Below are positions 10,468-20,996 of a stretch of DNA of 50,169 nucleotides, one piece after another. A model generated the notes under the pieces. That model searched no databases and had not been told where the DNA came from. It was given only the letters and a program-made list of their open reading frames with translations. This DNA comes from Pilasporangium apinafurcum (lineage: Eukaryota; Oomycota; Peronosporomycetes; Pythiales; Pythiaceae). How positions within the stretch are numbered: the first letter of the stretch is position 1; each line of letters begins with the position of its first letter. Position numbers and translations under genes: made by a program. The DNA is taken from NCBI GenBank assembly GCA_001600495.1, contig BCKE01000067.1, positions 176,901 through 227,069 on the forward strand. Reading direction: 5' to 3'.

Positions 10468-12987
10468 TTAGTAGTTGTGCTTGGTCATGGGGGAACTGCT
10501 GAGAATCGGTCCTGTTGTGCTTGGTGGAGGCGATTGGAGATTATTGCTGGTGTGGTTGCCACCAACATCGCGGGTAGTGGAGGGTTGGAAGACTTTAAAT
10601 GCGTTCTTCTTTGCTGGGCCATCCATGTACGCGAAAAGCTCGTCGCTCATATAGTATTTGTCCGAGCCTTTGTTGACGCTGCAGTCCTCACAGAAACAGA
10701 GTAGGATCGTGTCGATGCCCGTGCCATATACGTCCATGAAGAAAGACGCAGTCGCATATCCAAGTAGCCCTGTAAGCAGCATGGGGAAGATAGGGCTGCT
10801 CACGTCCGCGAGATCACCCAGAAAGAAACTTGGTAGTTGCGATGGTGGATGACGGATGAATAAAAACATGAAAAACATGGCGAACGCTGCGATAAAGACC
10901 TTGCCCATACCCAACAAGAACCGCGAGATGATGCTGACGGTTGCCACGCGAGCTGCGTTGCTTAACAGCAGCGAAAACGAGTCTTTCATGGCTGGGCAGA
11001 AGCTTTTTCCCTTCATGGCGATCACGATGAACGCGTTCTTGTTGATAAACTTGAGGCATTTTTCAAAGCACCAAAGGAAACACTTAAGGCAACACATGAC
11101 GACCTTGACGATCGTGTTGGCCTGCTTTGCCGACCGCATTTTCTGGTCCAAGTATTCAAGTGCTAGCCTCAAAAACTGCACAATCGCAATGATCAACGAC
11201 CCAAAGGCGATCGACCCGCAATGGAAACGCAACGTACGCCACACCGATCGTAGCACGGGCATAGCGCCAATCTGCCGCTTGTCTAACGTCCAGTAATACT
11301 CGCAGAAAGCACCAGCCATGATGGTGTATGCCGTTGATTGGATGAACTGGTTAGTCCAGAGTAATCCAAAGAGGTGATAAATAAGCAAATAGTTGACCAC
11401 GTGGTCGTTCTCGACCTGCACTTTCACCGCAGTCGTGACGTTGGTGCCTGTGATCTCTGAGGCAGTGTCAACTACATCACTGAACGTCAAATCAGCGGAT
11501 GTGGCGATGTAGGCAGCAGCCACTAGCCAATATGCTACCAGCCCGACACCAAAGATGGTCGGGACCAATGGAAACAACGTGAGCATCGGGATGGCTTGCA
11601 ATGCGCGTGAAGCCTCACGGATAATGCCAATGGCGATGCGAATTCGACTACACATGAAGATAAGCACAAGAAACAGCACGACGTCCACTGCGATCATCAC
11701 GTAGCATGCAATCGCCCAGTAGTGCACTTGGTCTTCCTGGACTTGGTATCCCGCCGCGTTGACATAGGAAGTCGTCGCTACAGCAGTAGACCCGCTCGTG
11801 GTCGCAGTCGTCGAGATGCCCATGCTGGCCATGGCTTCAGTGAGCCGCGTGTCAGTAATCAGCGCCCCTTCATACGCACAGAAGATAGTGATGACGATCT
11901 GCATGGCACAGACTAACAGAATCACGAACCAGACGAAGAACCCAGCACAATAGCGCAGCAGGATAAGCCAAAAAAAGCCGAGTACCATAGCGAACGCACC
12001 ACCACAGATCAGAATAGGGAAGGCTGCCTTTTGAATATCACCGATCCACCGGGCGACCATGTAATAGTTGCGACTGAGCATGGTGCTCACGGGGTCTTGC
12101 TTCGATGGAGCCACTTCGGTTGACCACGTTGCAGTCTCGATGTTCGAGCAATTCGGACGAATTTCCAGGATAACGTCCGCGCAATCGCGGTCACCACAAT
12201 CGATCAGCTGGTTCAGCGTTGCATTGGCACCACAGGTAATCGTAGGATTCGACTGTGAAGCGTATGCTGCCTCTTCCTCTGCAGTGCAGTCATCCAAACA
12301 ACGCGCATACATTTTCGACTCAATTTTGGTGAGTTCTAGGCAACGGTAGATCACCGACGTGGTGTCGATCATCACTTTCCAGGGTGACCCAGCGCTCGTG
12401 TCTTCTTTCGTCGAGTCTGACAAAGCTGTCGAAGCAGTGTTAACTGGATCCGCGTGGGCTTCATAATCGACGTAGGCATGGACGTACAGCGCATTGCTGG
12501 TATTACTGGGCGATGGACATTCCGATACACAGACACCATACAATTTCTTTAAATTCGAGGCGTCTGTGATAGAATTGGAGCCATCAGATTGCGCCTCAAG
12601 TAGTAACAGGTCTTCGGTCAAGCGTGGATAGATAATATACTCATATGCGGTCAAGTCGTAGGCTGGGACAGTGTCTGTAGCATCTGCCTTTGCTCCACAT
12701 GTACGTCCCATCCAATCAGTGCCGTAGATCAATCGTTTTGGCTGTCCATGCTGGTAACCGACGGCGGCGATAATGATCATGCCGATCCAGAACACCAGGA
12801 AGAACAAGAGACAGAGGATGTCGGTGCATTTGCGGTGGTTGGGTTTAAAAGGATTCCCAGCACTGTCATGCTCTGCTGGTTGTGACTACATATTCCAGAC
12901 AATATAAAAAAGATCAACGATCCATTCTGTTGGTAGGGCGGAATGTTCGTTCGTACCTGATCCGCAGCATTCGGCCGCTTGCAGCAT
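10468..12987 (-). CDS. Choline transporter-like protein (SLC44/CTL family)
   Basis: Model complement(join(10468..12872, 12957..12987)), 811 residues. The long frame is open upstream of its first Met-like codon and gains the CTL N-terminus (NHRKCTDILCLLFFLVFW) by reading up to an acceptor at 12873-12874. A phase-1 intron of 84 nt (donor GTACGA) joins it to a ten-residue exon starting MLQAAECCGS, typical of CTL proteins. Seen in the protein: a first membrane segment, a large Cys-containing extracellular loop (DWMGRTCG, VCVSECPSP, CLDDCTAEEE), then about nine more hydrophobic segments and the conserved C-terminal half with LLxYATASFFMDVYG-like residues. Family members move choline or related solutes across plasma or organelle membranes, supplying phosphatidylcholine synthesis. 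The substrate cannot be read from the sequence. Confidence 0.9.
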
Positions 12988-13540
12988 CCGCAAAGGTTTA
13001 CCATCGCAGCCCTTTGACGATGATAAATCTGCACACGGCCAAGTTACTTTGTGTTCGGTCGCCAGCAAGAGGGGAGTGCTCAACAACGAAAAGAGTAACT
13101 ACTCGCTCTCTTCTTCAGAACAGTGCTATATTACCAATGCAATGAAACGACTGCGTGCAGTTTTTATCTATAGTCATCTCCATACATCCTACATATCAAT
13201 AGAAACCGCTGAGCTATGAGGAGTTTCTGCTATATTTTGGTGATAGGGTCATGACACAGCTGGATTATATTTTATTGCAACTAGGGAACTTCACGCTTTG
13301 TTGCTCAAGGTTAGTCGTGAGACCAACGATCAGATAGGATGTATATCCAAGATCTGTTCGGAGACACAAGCATATCAAAGGGTTGCTTGCGTACTTGCAC
13401 AAGTGTTTTTATATTTTGTGATCATACCATAATGAGAACGCAAAACACATCGATCAAAAATCCTATCCCACAAAACTATAATCCTCTCCTACATACTGAT
13501 CATAAAAGCGTTTCCACCAACCCCTTTACTGATCCCTCAC
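12988..13540. other. Intergenic, no gene seen
   Basis: Upstream region of the choline-transporter-like gene and downstream region of the next kinase gene. Short open frames only, none recognisable. Confidence 0.5.
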
Positions 13541-15197
13541 TCATACGTCCACATCCTTCTCTGGTTGCGGATTTTCCAATTTCTGTAGTGCGAGCTGTAG
13601 TTGGTAGAGAATCTCAGGTGCCGTTGGTCGTTCCTTGGGGTCCAACGCCACACATGCTGCACCCAATTCTTTCAGTTCCGGGAGACACTTCTCGGAGAAT
13701 TGTACCCGCAGTGTCCCACACGACACCATCTGCAAAATAGCCATGTCTGGGATCTTGTAGCCACTATCGGTGGTCTTGGCGCTCGCGTAGGGAAGATCGT
13801 GGGTATCAAGTTCACTCAGTACGACCCCAAAGGAGAAAATGTCGGCTTTCTCGTCATAACTTTCACCATTCATGACCTCCGGCGCCATCCACAGCGAGCT
13901 GCCAACACCCGCGGTCATCGTGGCGTCGGAATTTTCCCTCGAAATGCCGAAATCGGCGAGTTTTGCGTCTAATTGCGCAGTCAGCAAAATGTTTTTCGAC
14001 TTGAGATCGCGATGTAGTACGAGCGGCGTGAGCGAGTGGAGGTACGTGATGGCATGGATGATATGCAGTGCAATACGCACTTTGTCCACATCCAAACCGC
14101 GTGGATGACGGGCATGTGGATCTTCAGTGGATTCGAACTGGACCAATAAACTTCGCAGATCCCCGCCATCCATAAACTCTGAGACCACACAAACGTCCCG
14201 TAGTGAATCCCACGCCACCCCAACAAATTGAACGATCCGTTCATGTTCAAGTGTGGCCATGAATCGCACTTCTTCGAAAAAACTGTTGATGTTAGAGATC
14301 TGGCGCCGCTTTTCAGGCAGCAACTTCTTAATAGCGACTGTCTGGTTTCGATATTGTCCACGAAAAACTTCGCCGAACGCGCCGCGACTAATAGGTTCCT
14401 GGATCTCCAGTTTCTCCAGCGGAATCCGTGCGGCCACAATAGCCGGATCATCCCAAATGCCTTCGTGGCTGAGTAGTGTGGACGAAAGTTCTGAGACGTC
14501 CGTGTGGCTGCGGCCGGTCCGCGCAGTTGGGAGCGCGTCCATATCTGCGAGATCACCATGACGTCCATCTGTGGCCGATCCTTTGCGTTGAGATTTGTGT
14601 TTTGACGAGCTGTAGGAAAGTCGCTGTTTGGTGCGACGATACCAGATCACGAACGCTGCAACCATGAGCGTCATGGCCACACAACCAACAATAATGCCCA
14701 TGATCGACCCCACGGTGAGACCGCTGCCATCATCATCCTTCGCTGGTGGTGGCTGCTGCTGTTGAGTGTTGTAAGAAGCTGCTGAGTTGGAACTATAATA
14801 TGTAGATGAATAAGTTGATGAATCGAATGACGTCGAGTTAGATGACGCTGTGGTGTAGGTTGATGTGGCGTTGTATCCTGAGGAAGTTGTGGATCCTGTG
14901 GATGGTGTTGTTGCGGCTATCGGTGTACCCATTGTTGGTTCTGGGGTCTCTGTGGGCGTGGCTTCAGATGGCGAGGGTGTTTCTGTTGATGAGGGTGTGG
15001 ACGCTTCCGGTGCGGGGTTATTGCTTTGTAGTTCTTCGGATCCTATGGGGTTCTTGGAGTTCCCGTTATCATTTGCTAACGCGGCATTCAGGGATAGTAA
15101 CTAGATAATAAATCAAATATGGAGGTTGTTAAGCAATAGTCATGCAGGGGAATACATCTATAGTGACACCACATACCCGTATTTCGAGAGCATCCAT
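13541..15197 (-). CDS. TKL receptor-like kinase (subfamily A, active residues intact)
   Basis: The frame is open from 15100 down to the stop at 13541 (519 residues) and extends 56 codons above the Met at 14932. At 15101-15104 it meets a splice acceptor (CTAG). A donor GTATGT at 15171-15176 would add a seven-residue first exon (MDALEIR, start 15197); this 5' end is uncertain. The outside part is Pro/Thr/Ser/Gln-rich and looks heavily O-glycosylated. One membrane segment follows (SIMGIIVGCVAMTLMVAAFV), then the subfamily motif IWDDPAIVAARIP and a full kinase domain: GAFGEVF loop, VAIKK, HRDLKSKN (His at 307 counted from Met 14932), DFG (Asp 327), MAPE. All catalytic residues are kept, so it should be an active Ser/Thr or dual-specificity TKL kinase at the plasma membrane. 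The ligand is unknown. Confidence 0.85.
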
Positions 15198-16222
15198 CCC
15201 GTCAACAGCCACAGTTTAGCTCAAATCCGTGGCTATTTGTATGATAATCTATGTTATCGGAACTTCTCGCGCTTCCAGACACCAGTATAGTGAAAAGAAT
15301 CAGCGTGGATAATAGTAGAATGGACTACCACACAAATCAGGACTGATACAGCTGGAAAGAGTGTTCGATTTGCTCTATTGTACAATTCAATGCGAGTGGC
15401 GGCGTTGGTAATTCAGTGTGTTGCCTGCAGGCTGGTTTTGGGAAGTCTTCTCCATGTTGCACAAATGGGCCGATGGGGTCAAGCTTATTCTTTGTATGGG
15501 GTTGTCAGCTCATGTAAAAGATCAATAGAGCCAGTGACTCGAGTAGTCGCATACGTTGGCTCACCATCCAAAATGATTCCGTCTGTACAACAGCTTTTCC
15601 TGTCGACTGATGCAGATGGAGGATCGGGCATGCATCAGCTGAATCAACGCCTCTCCCACTGTTTAACACGGAGAGTATCAGGTCGAGGCAAGCTTCCCAT
15701 ACTTTACTGATTATGAAATGCGATATTCGGTTGAAAGTATGTACGTTTTTACATGGTGTTGGAATGGTGCAATGTGCGTGTGTGCTTTTTTGTTTGAAGC
15801 GAAACGATCGCACCGAGAATCTTCAACTCAGGCTGAGCGCTTATGAGTATTTTTTTTCTTGTTGCTGAAACTGATTGGGTAATATTGCATGTTGGGGAAC
15901 ACAGCTGAGCAACATAGCAATTCGCTTGCTACAAGTCCAAAGGGGAATGTAATTTCCGAATATGTGTAGAGTCAAAAACACCAGCAGCAAATAGACATCC
16001 ACGCAGCTTGAATGTTCTCAATAGCGTAAAATAGATTTTGATAGGAAATGAAAAAAGAAACCACGACACACATCCATTGAATAGGAAACCAAGTATGTGC
16101 TACAATATCACATAAAAATTCAATTACATTCACATAATCCCAATAGAAGCGGTACACAACCTTTCATTACGGCTTTTTGCCTTCTATGTTCACCACTTTC
16201 TGGAAGAATACAAAACATTCAT
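15198..16222. other. Intergenic gap of 1 kb, nothing convincing
   Basis: Upstream of the subfamily A kinase and downstream of the first LPMO gene. A plus-strand frame at 15378-15710 (110 residues) has no motif or family resemblance and is probably chance. No RNA gene or repeat was recognised. Confidence 0.5.
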
Positions 16223-17011
16223 TTACTTGCGCATGCGGCGTTGACAATTGGTGCTGGGAGCAGGCGTCGATTCTCCAGCGGCACTTTCATCGTCGTATTC
16301 ATCGTCAGCTGCTGGGGCTGTAGTGGTGGCAGCCGGAGCAGCCGTCGTGGTGGCTGGAGCAGCAGTAGTGGCAGCTGGGGTGGTCGAATTTGACGAGCTA
16401 TCCGTGGAAGGTGCCGTAGTGGCAGAAGGTGCACTACCACTGCCTCCTTCCAGGTAGACGCAGTCCGGGTACACTTGCCATGGGTCACTGTGCATCGCGA
16501 GCCAGTAGATAGCGAACTGGTTTGCACCGTCGCACAAGGCTGAGTCATATGGTACTTTACCGTCCGCGTAGGTCGTTTGGCAATCATAGTCGAACGCCAG
16601 GACGTTATCGTCACACCATAATTCACATGGACCAGGATGCGTGAATCCAGAAAAGGTAATGGATCCGCTGGGCATAGTCGCGCGCTTGGATTCATCTAGG
16701 ATCGTGTACCCGCAAGTGGGGTCGATCGTGGCTTCGTACATCTCCTGTTTGGCCAAGATCAACGCCTTGAGTGACTTATAGTCCGATGTGGGGTAGTTGG
16801 CCTTGAAGTAAGCAATGTTGCCTGTGCCACCGTAGCCGTACTTGGAGTTATCAACAGTACCCCAGATTGTACCAGGAACAGTGGCAGTGTATCCGTTCGA
16901 GGCATATCCCATGGTCCAAACAGCCGCAGGGTCAACAATGTTACCGTGACCCAACGCGGCAGGGATAGACGCCAAGAAGACAGCACCCGAGGTCAACGCG
17001 GCAATCTTCAT
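16223..17011 (-). CDS. Secreted AA17-type lytic polysaccharide monooxygenase, copy 1
   Basis: A 262-residue secreted protein. The start is set at 17011 because MKIAALTSGAVFLASIPAALG is a clean signal peptide whose cleavage leaves His22 as first residue, as needed for the copper histidine brace. The second brace His is His125 in the THPGPCELWCDD block, and YWLAMHSDPWQVYPDCV closes the catalytic domain. This pattern (N-terminal His, HxGPCE, PxWQ(V/I)Y) is that of AA17 LPMOs, oomycete enzymes reported to oxidatively cleave pectin (homogalacturonan) during plant infection. A low-complexity Ala/Thr/Pro linker follows, then an acidic patch (DDEYDDES) and a basic terminus, NCQRRMRK. Unlike its two neighbours it has no intron after VY. 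It carries an oomycete-type core promoter. Confidence 0.88.
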   Translation of the reverse strand: MKIAALTSGAVFLASIPAALGHGNIVDPAAVWTMGYASNGYTATVPGTIWGTVDNSKYGYGGTGNIAYFKANYPTSDYKSLKALILAKQEMYEATIDPTCGYTILDESKRATMPSGSITFSGFTHPGPCELWCDDNVLAFDYDCQTTYADGKVPYDSALCDGANQFAIYWLAMHSDPWQVYPDCVYLEGGSGSAPSATTAPSTDSSSNSTTPAATTAAPATTTAAPAATTTAPAADDEYDDESAAGESTPAPSTNCQRRMRK

Positions 17012-17053
17012 CGTTCTTGTGTGTGTGGGGGGATGTAAAGAGACCGTGGACGA

Positions 17054-17071
17054 GCAAAACGGAGAATGAAC
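17054..17071 (-). promoter_or_regulatory. Oomycete core promoter (Inr + flanking region) of LPMO 1
   Basis: On the minus strand GTTCATTCTCCGTTTTGC, 43 nt before the ATG. It matches the oomycete initiator plus flanking-region consensus (GCTCATTYYNCAWTTT) at most positions. The same block occurs at equivalent sites before the other two LPMO genes. Confidence 0.75.
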
Positions 17072-17721
17072 GACTGCGTAGCTGTTGAGGTCATTTGGCG
17101 ATTTACTGCTCGAATGTATGGTCGTAAGTATTGACACCAGCTGGGAAGGCAGTGCAACCTCCTCATCCCCAGCTGGCAATCACATCACCTGTTACTACTG
17201 TTATGCTGGTCAATAAATTATTATCAAAACGAATAAAATAGCGCTTATTTCTGTTTGTGAGGACAAATCTAACAACACAACTACCCACCAGCTGGAAATT
17301 CAGAAGCGATGTGGCCCACCCTCCACCGTCACAGCATGTCGGAAGCGACAGCAATAGAGAAACTTACTCCCCTGCATTTATGCCCATCGCTCTTATGAGC
17401 TGGTTTCTTGCAGAGATGATGATAGCTTAATGAAGGTGCTTTTCAATCAAACAAGTATAAGATGCTATAACGTCGTTATAGGTCCATGAATGTAACTTAC
17501 TTGTTTTTCTGGTGTACTTCTACATGTGGCTTTGATGTCCAATGCAGTTCATATAATAAATTCATAGAGCTTGGCAAAATGACCAAATTTGACTTTGGTT
17601 TAACTGGTATTTCCATTTATTAAGTGAAATACTTGCACACACAATTTCCCACCCAGATTCTGCAATCAAGTGATTTACCCGTGATAACAAAAAGAAGATA
17701 TATTTACACAGATACACTCAT
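17072..17721. other. Intergenic between LPMO 1 and LPMO 2
   Basis: AT-rich, no gene seen. It holds the upstream control region of LPMO 1 and the 3' flank of LPMO 2. Confidence 0.5.
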
Positions 17722-18604
17722 TTACTTGCGCATGCGACGTTGGCAGTTGGTGCTGGGGGCAGGCGTCGCTTCGCCAGCGGCGCTTTCATCATCGTACTCG
17801 TCATCAGCGGCTGGGGCAGCAGTCGTCGCGGCCGGAGCAGCCGTTGTGGTGGCTGGGGCGGCAGTGGTGGCAGCTGGAGCCGCAGTCGTCGTCGCTGGGG
17901 CTGTCGTCGTGGTCGTATTGGTGCTGCTGGAGCCGTCACTGGCACTTCCTCCTTCAAGCCACACGCAATCCGCTAAATAATTCCAGTGACGAACAGAAAA
18001 ATAAACAAATTAATATAATGATGAATGCACATGAGTAAAGAATGGAGAGTCACTTACGGTAGACTTGCCATGGGTCACCATGGAGGCCAATCCAGTAGAT
18101 CGAGAACTTGGTGGCTCCTTCGCATTTCGCATCATCAATGGGCACTTTCCCGTCCGGGTATGTGGTCATGCAATCGTAATCGAACGCAAGGAGGTTGTCA
18201 TCGCACCAAAGTTCACATGGGCCCTGGTGGGTGAAACCAGAGAACTGAACCGAGCCAGAGGGCATCTTCGAGAGCTTGCTAGGGTCATGGATTGTGACAC
18301 CACATTCTGGGTCGGCACCTTCGGTCTCGACCACTTGCTCGGCCAGGATGAACGCCTTCAAGCTATCGTAGCCCGCATCCGGGTACTTTGCCTTAAAGAA
18401 ATCTACTGTAGCTTGCACTCCATAGCCATAGACTGAGTTGTCAATAGTCCCAAACATGTCATTGTCCACAGTGCTCGGATAGCCGTTCACTGGGTAACCC
18501 GCGGACCACTGGGCAGCGGGATCGACAATGTAACCGTGACCAAGCACGGCAGGAGCGGCCGCCAAGACAATTGCACCCGAGGCCAACAATGCTGGGACGT
18601 TCAT
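17722..18604 (-). CDS. Secreted AA17-type lytic polysaccharide monooxygenase, copy 2
   Basis: Model complement(join(17722..17972, 18058..18604)), 265 residues. Exon 1 ends in PWQVY plus one base before GTAAGTG. The acceptor TTTAG restores PDCVWLEGG, exactly the wording of intronless copy 1, which proves the join. Signal peptide MNVPALLASGAIVLAAAPAVLG, mature His23, second brace His126 (FTHQGPCELWCDD), conserved YWIGLHGDPWQVY. The C-terminal part is a run of TTAAPA repeats, an acidic patch (DDEYDDES) and the ending NCQRRMRK, nearly identical to copy 1. Its role is inferred as for copy 1: copper-dependent oxidative cleavage of plant cell wall polysaccharide, probably pectin. Orientation and spacing suggest tandem duplication. 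Confidence 0.88.
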
Positions 18605-18661
18605 ATTTTTGCCGATTGTAATGTAATTCTGGAGCTACTGAGGCTGACTAACGATGGGGAT

Positions 18662-18679
18662 GCAAATTGGAGAATGAAG
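18662..18679 (-). promoter_or_regulatory. Oomycete core promoter of LPMO 2
   Basis: Minus strand CTTCATTCTCCAATTTGC, 58 nt before the ATG. It matches TCATTYYNCAWTTT exactly in its core. Confidence 0.8.
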
Positions 18680-19411
18680 TCACTGCTTGGGGATATGAAT
18701 GGTTGTTTATTGGTGAGCGGGCAGCAAAAGTGTGCCTCATCAAAACCATGGCGCTGCAGATCCAGATGGTGAACGAAGAAAGGGAGTCTGTAACAAAATT
18801 AAACCGATTTTTGCCCATTTTGCAATTTATCGTATTTATCTTTGAAGCAATTAATTTACCTGGATCAATTTCTATCCGAATTAACTCCATCTGTTTGCAA
18901 ATCCGTAACAAACAGAAAAACCATAGGTGCTTTTTTGCGATTATCTCAATTAACCAAGTTGTATGCGTGGTATGTAGACGCGAAAACAGTTCCGATAGTT
19001 TGGCAATATGATGTGATACTGACTGTTGCATTCAAACCAGATGATCATATCGTAAGTTTCCTTTTCACAACATCGGTATATGCTGATTACATTGCAGTAA
19101 ATTACCATTAACCCGAAAATAAAATGGACTGCTTTATCTATGGACAGCTCATGAATAACCACATTGGAACTTGAAAAGAGGATCTCGCCTTCATCGTAAA
19201 CAACACATCAATGGCAACACCGAAATTTATTATGCTATTGCTACCACAAAACTTGACGGACATGTAAAAGGCAAAGCACCTCACTATTTTAACGTCACTG
19301 CGATTAAAGTTAATCAGAACACAAGAACGCAGGCGATTTTACTGTCAGTTCATTTATCAAACTGACCACGGTGCACTCCATATTGGCGTACTGTTGTTCA
19401 CACACGTATTC
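18680..19411. other. Intergenic between LPMO 2 and LPMO 3
   Basis: AT-rich. Several overlapping short frames on both strands, none recognisable. Confidence 0.5.
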
Positions 19412-20388
19412 TTAGTTGCGCATGCGACGGCGGCAGTTGGTACTAGTCGTCGTCGTGCTATCAGTAGTTGGGGTCGCAGTGGTGGTCGCCGGAGCAGTAG
19501 TGGTTGGAGTGGGAGTCGTTTCCTCCGTCGCGCTAGCTGTAGTGTCGCTTGTAGTGCTGGCGGATGCATCGGCATCATCACCAACAGACGCAGCAGTGGA
19601 AGTAGTAGTAGGTGTGCTCGTGGTCGTACTGGCAGACGAAGTTGTGCTATCAGTGGCAGCAGAGCTGGTAGTAGACGTGGTCGTGGTCGAAGCAGTGCTA
19701 TCAGATGAAGCTGTTGATTCAGTCGCGCCAGACAGCCAGACGCAATCAGCTACAAACCGAGCGATCAATTAACACAAGGATATCAGTGTAAATTAGGCAA
19801 ACTCAACAAAGAATGACGGATGCAACTCTAAAATGACTTACGATAGACTTGCCACGGGTCCCCGTGAAGCGCCAGCCAGTAGATTTGGAATTCCGTCGCG
19901 CCATCGCAGAGGGACGAATCAATGGGCACTTTGCCATCAGAGTAAGTCGTGTAGCAATCGTAATCAAACGCTAGCAAATTGTCATCGCACCACAGTTCAC
20001 ATGGACCTTGATGTGTAAAGCCAGAGTACGTGATCTCGGTCGAAGGCATATCGGAAAGTTTGGACGTATCGTGGATAGTGTACCCGCATTCTGCATCAGT
20101 GCTGTTGTCGAGCAGAACCTGGTTGGTCAGGATGAAATCCTTTAGGCTATCATACCCCTTGGTCGGGTATGTGGCCTTGAAGAAATCCACGGTGGCTTGC
20201 ACACCGTAGCCATAGACCGAGTTATCTATGGATCCCCACATGTCATTGTCGACCGTGCTTGGGTAACCGTTCTCAGCATACCCAGCTTGCCACACAGCGG
20301 CAGGATCAACAATGTAACCGTGGCCCAAGACAGTAGGGATCGACGTCAAGGCAATTGCCCCAGAAACCAACAATGCTGGAATATTCAT
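19412..20388 (-). CDS. Secreted AA17-type lytic polysaccharide monooxygenase, copy 3
   Basis: Model complement(join(19412..19749, 19842..20388)), 294 residues. Exon 1 is 547 nt, the same length and phase as in copy 2. The donor is GTAAGTC and the acceptor TTGTAG, restoring PDCVWLSGA. Start chosen at 20388: signal peptide MNIPALLVSGAIALTSIPTVLG, mature His23; second brace His126 in FTHQGPCELWCDD; YWLALHGDPWQVY. The linker is longer and Ser/Thr/Asp-rich rather than Ala/Pro-rich, yet the last residues (TNCRRRMRN) are kept. Same inferred function as the other two copies. An upstream in-frame extension past the ATG to 20574 has no coding character and contains the promoter. Confidence 0.88.
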
Positions 20389-20426
20389 TTCTACTATTGC
20401 TGCGACTGCGGTTGAGAAAAGGGCTT

Positions 20427-20444
20427 GCAAATTGCAGAATGAAC
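20427..20444 (-). promoter_or_regulatory. Oomycete core promoter of LPMO 3
   Basis: Minus strand GTTCATTCTGCAATTTGC, 39 nt before the ATG. It is a full match to the TCATTYYNCAWTTT core. Confidence 0.8.
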
Positions 20445-20996
20445 GGCTTGTGTAGTAGCACACATGCAGCTTAATCAGCGAAAAAACAACATGTTTCAAT
20501 CCAAGGATATGTTTTGATGTATCTATCAATACCAGACCTCGATTGAACTGAAGAGTGGTAACCAGTTGGTGCATGGCATATCCGTGCTACGCGACGTTGA
20601 CTACTATTTATGTCACTATTCGTTATTTATGATATGAGTTTTGGTGTGAAGGAACAAAATGATAAATTTCTGTTCTTTTGTTATCTCGCTTGACAATTGA
20701 GAAATTTTTGTAATGGCATCTGGAAAATAGGAGTCACGACTAGCCAATCGCTGCTATTTACGGGATACAAGATACTGTAAATTACAGCTAAGATTGTCGA
20801 ATAGAGCGCATACGAAAGTAATATAACCAAAGACCACAGAAACAATCAGACGACAGAGATCGTGTCGGATTGCGGGAGACTTTACTGAAGAACCTGCTGG
20901 TTTCCAGGAACAACCGTACGATCACATCTGTTCACTTTTCGTCTTGAGCTGGGAAAACTGTTCACAATGGCGTAAACTAGAAAACTCTGGCACATC
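20445..20996. other. Intergenic, no gene seen
   Basis: Upstream region of LPMO 3 up to the inverted TIR element. No gene recognised. Confidence 0.5.

Noticed and set aside
15378-15710. 110-residue plus-strand frame as a secreted protein
   Set aside because: The hydrophobic start is not a convincing signal peptide, there is no motif, and it lies in the gap upstream of a minus-strand gene.
16248-19772. Plus-strand open frames opposite the LPMO tails (Gly/Ala/Val/Ser-rich)
   Set aside because: They are antisense reflections of the Ala/Thr/Ser-coding low-complexity repeats and have no independent signal.
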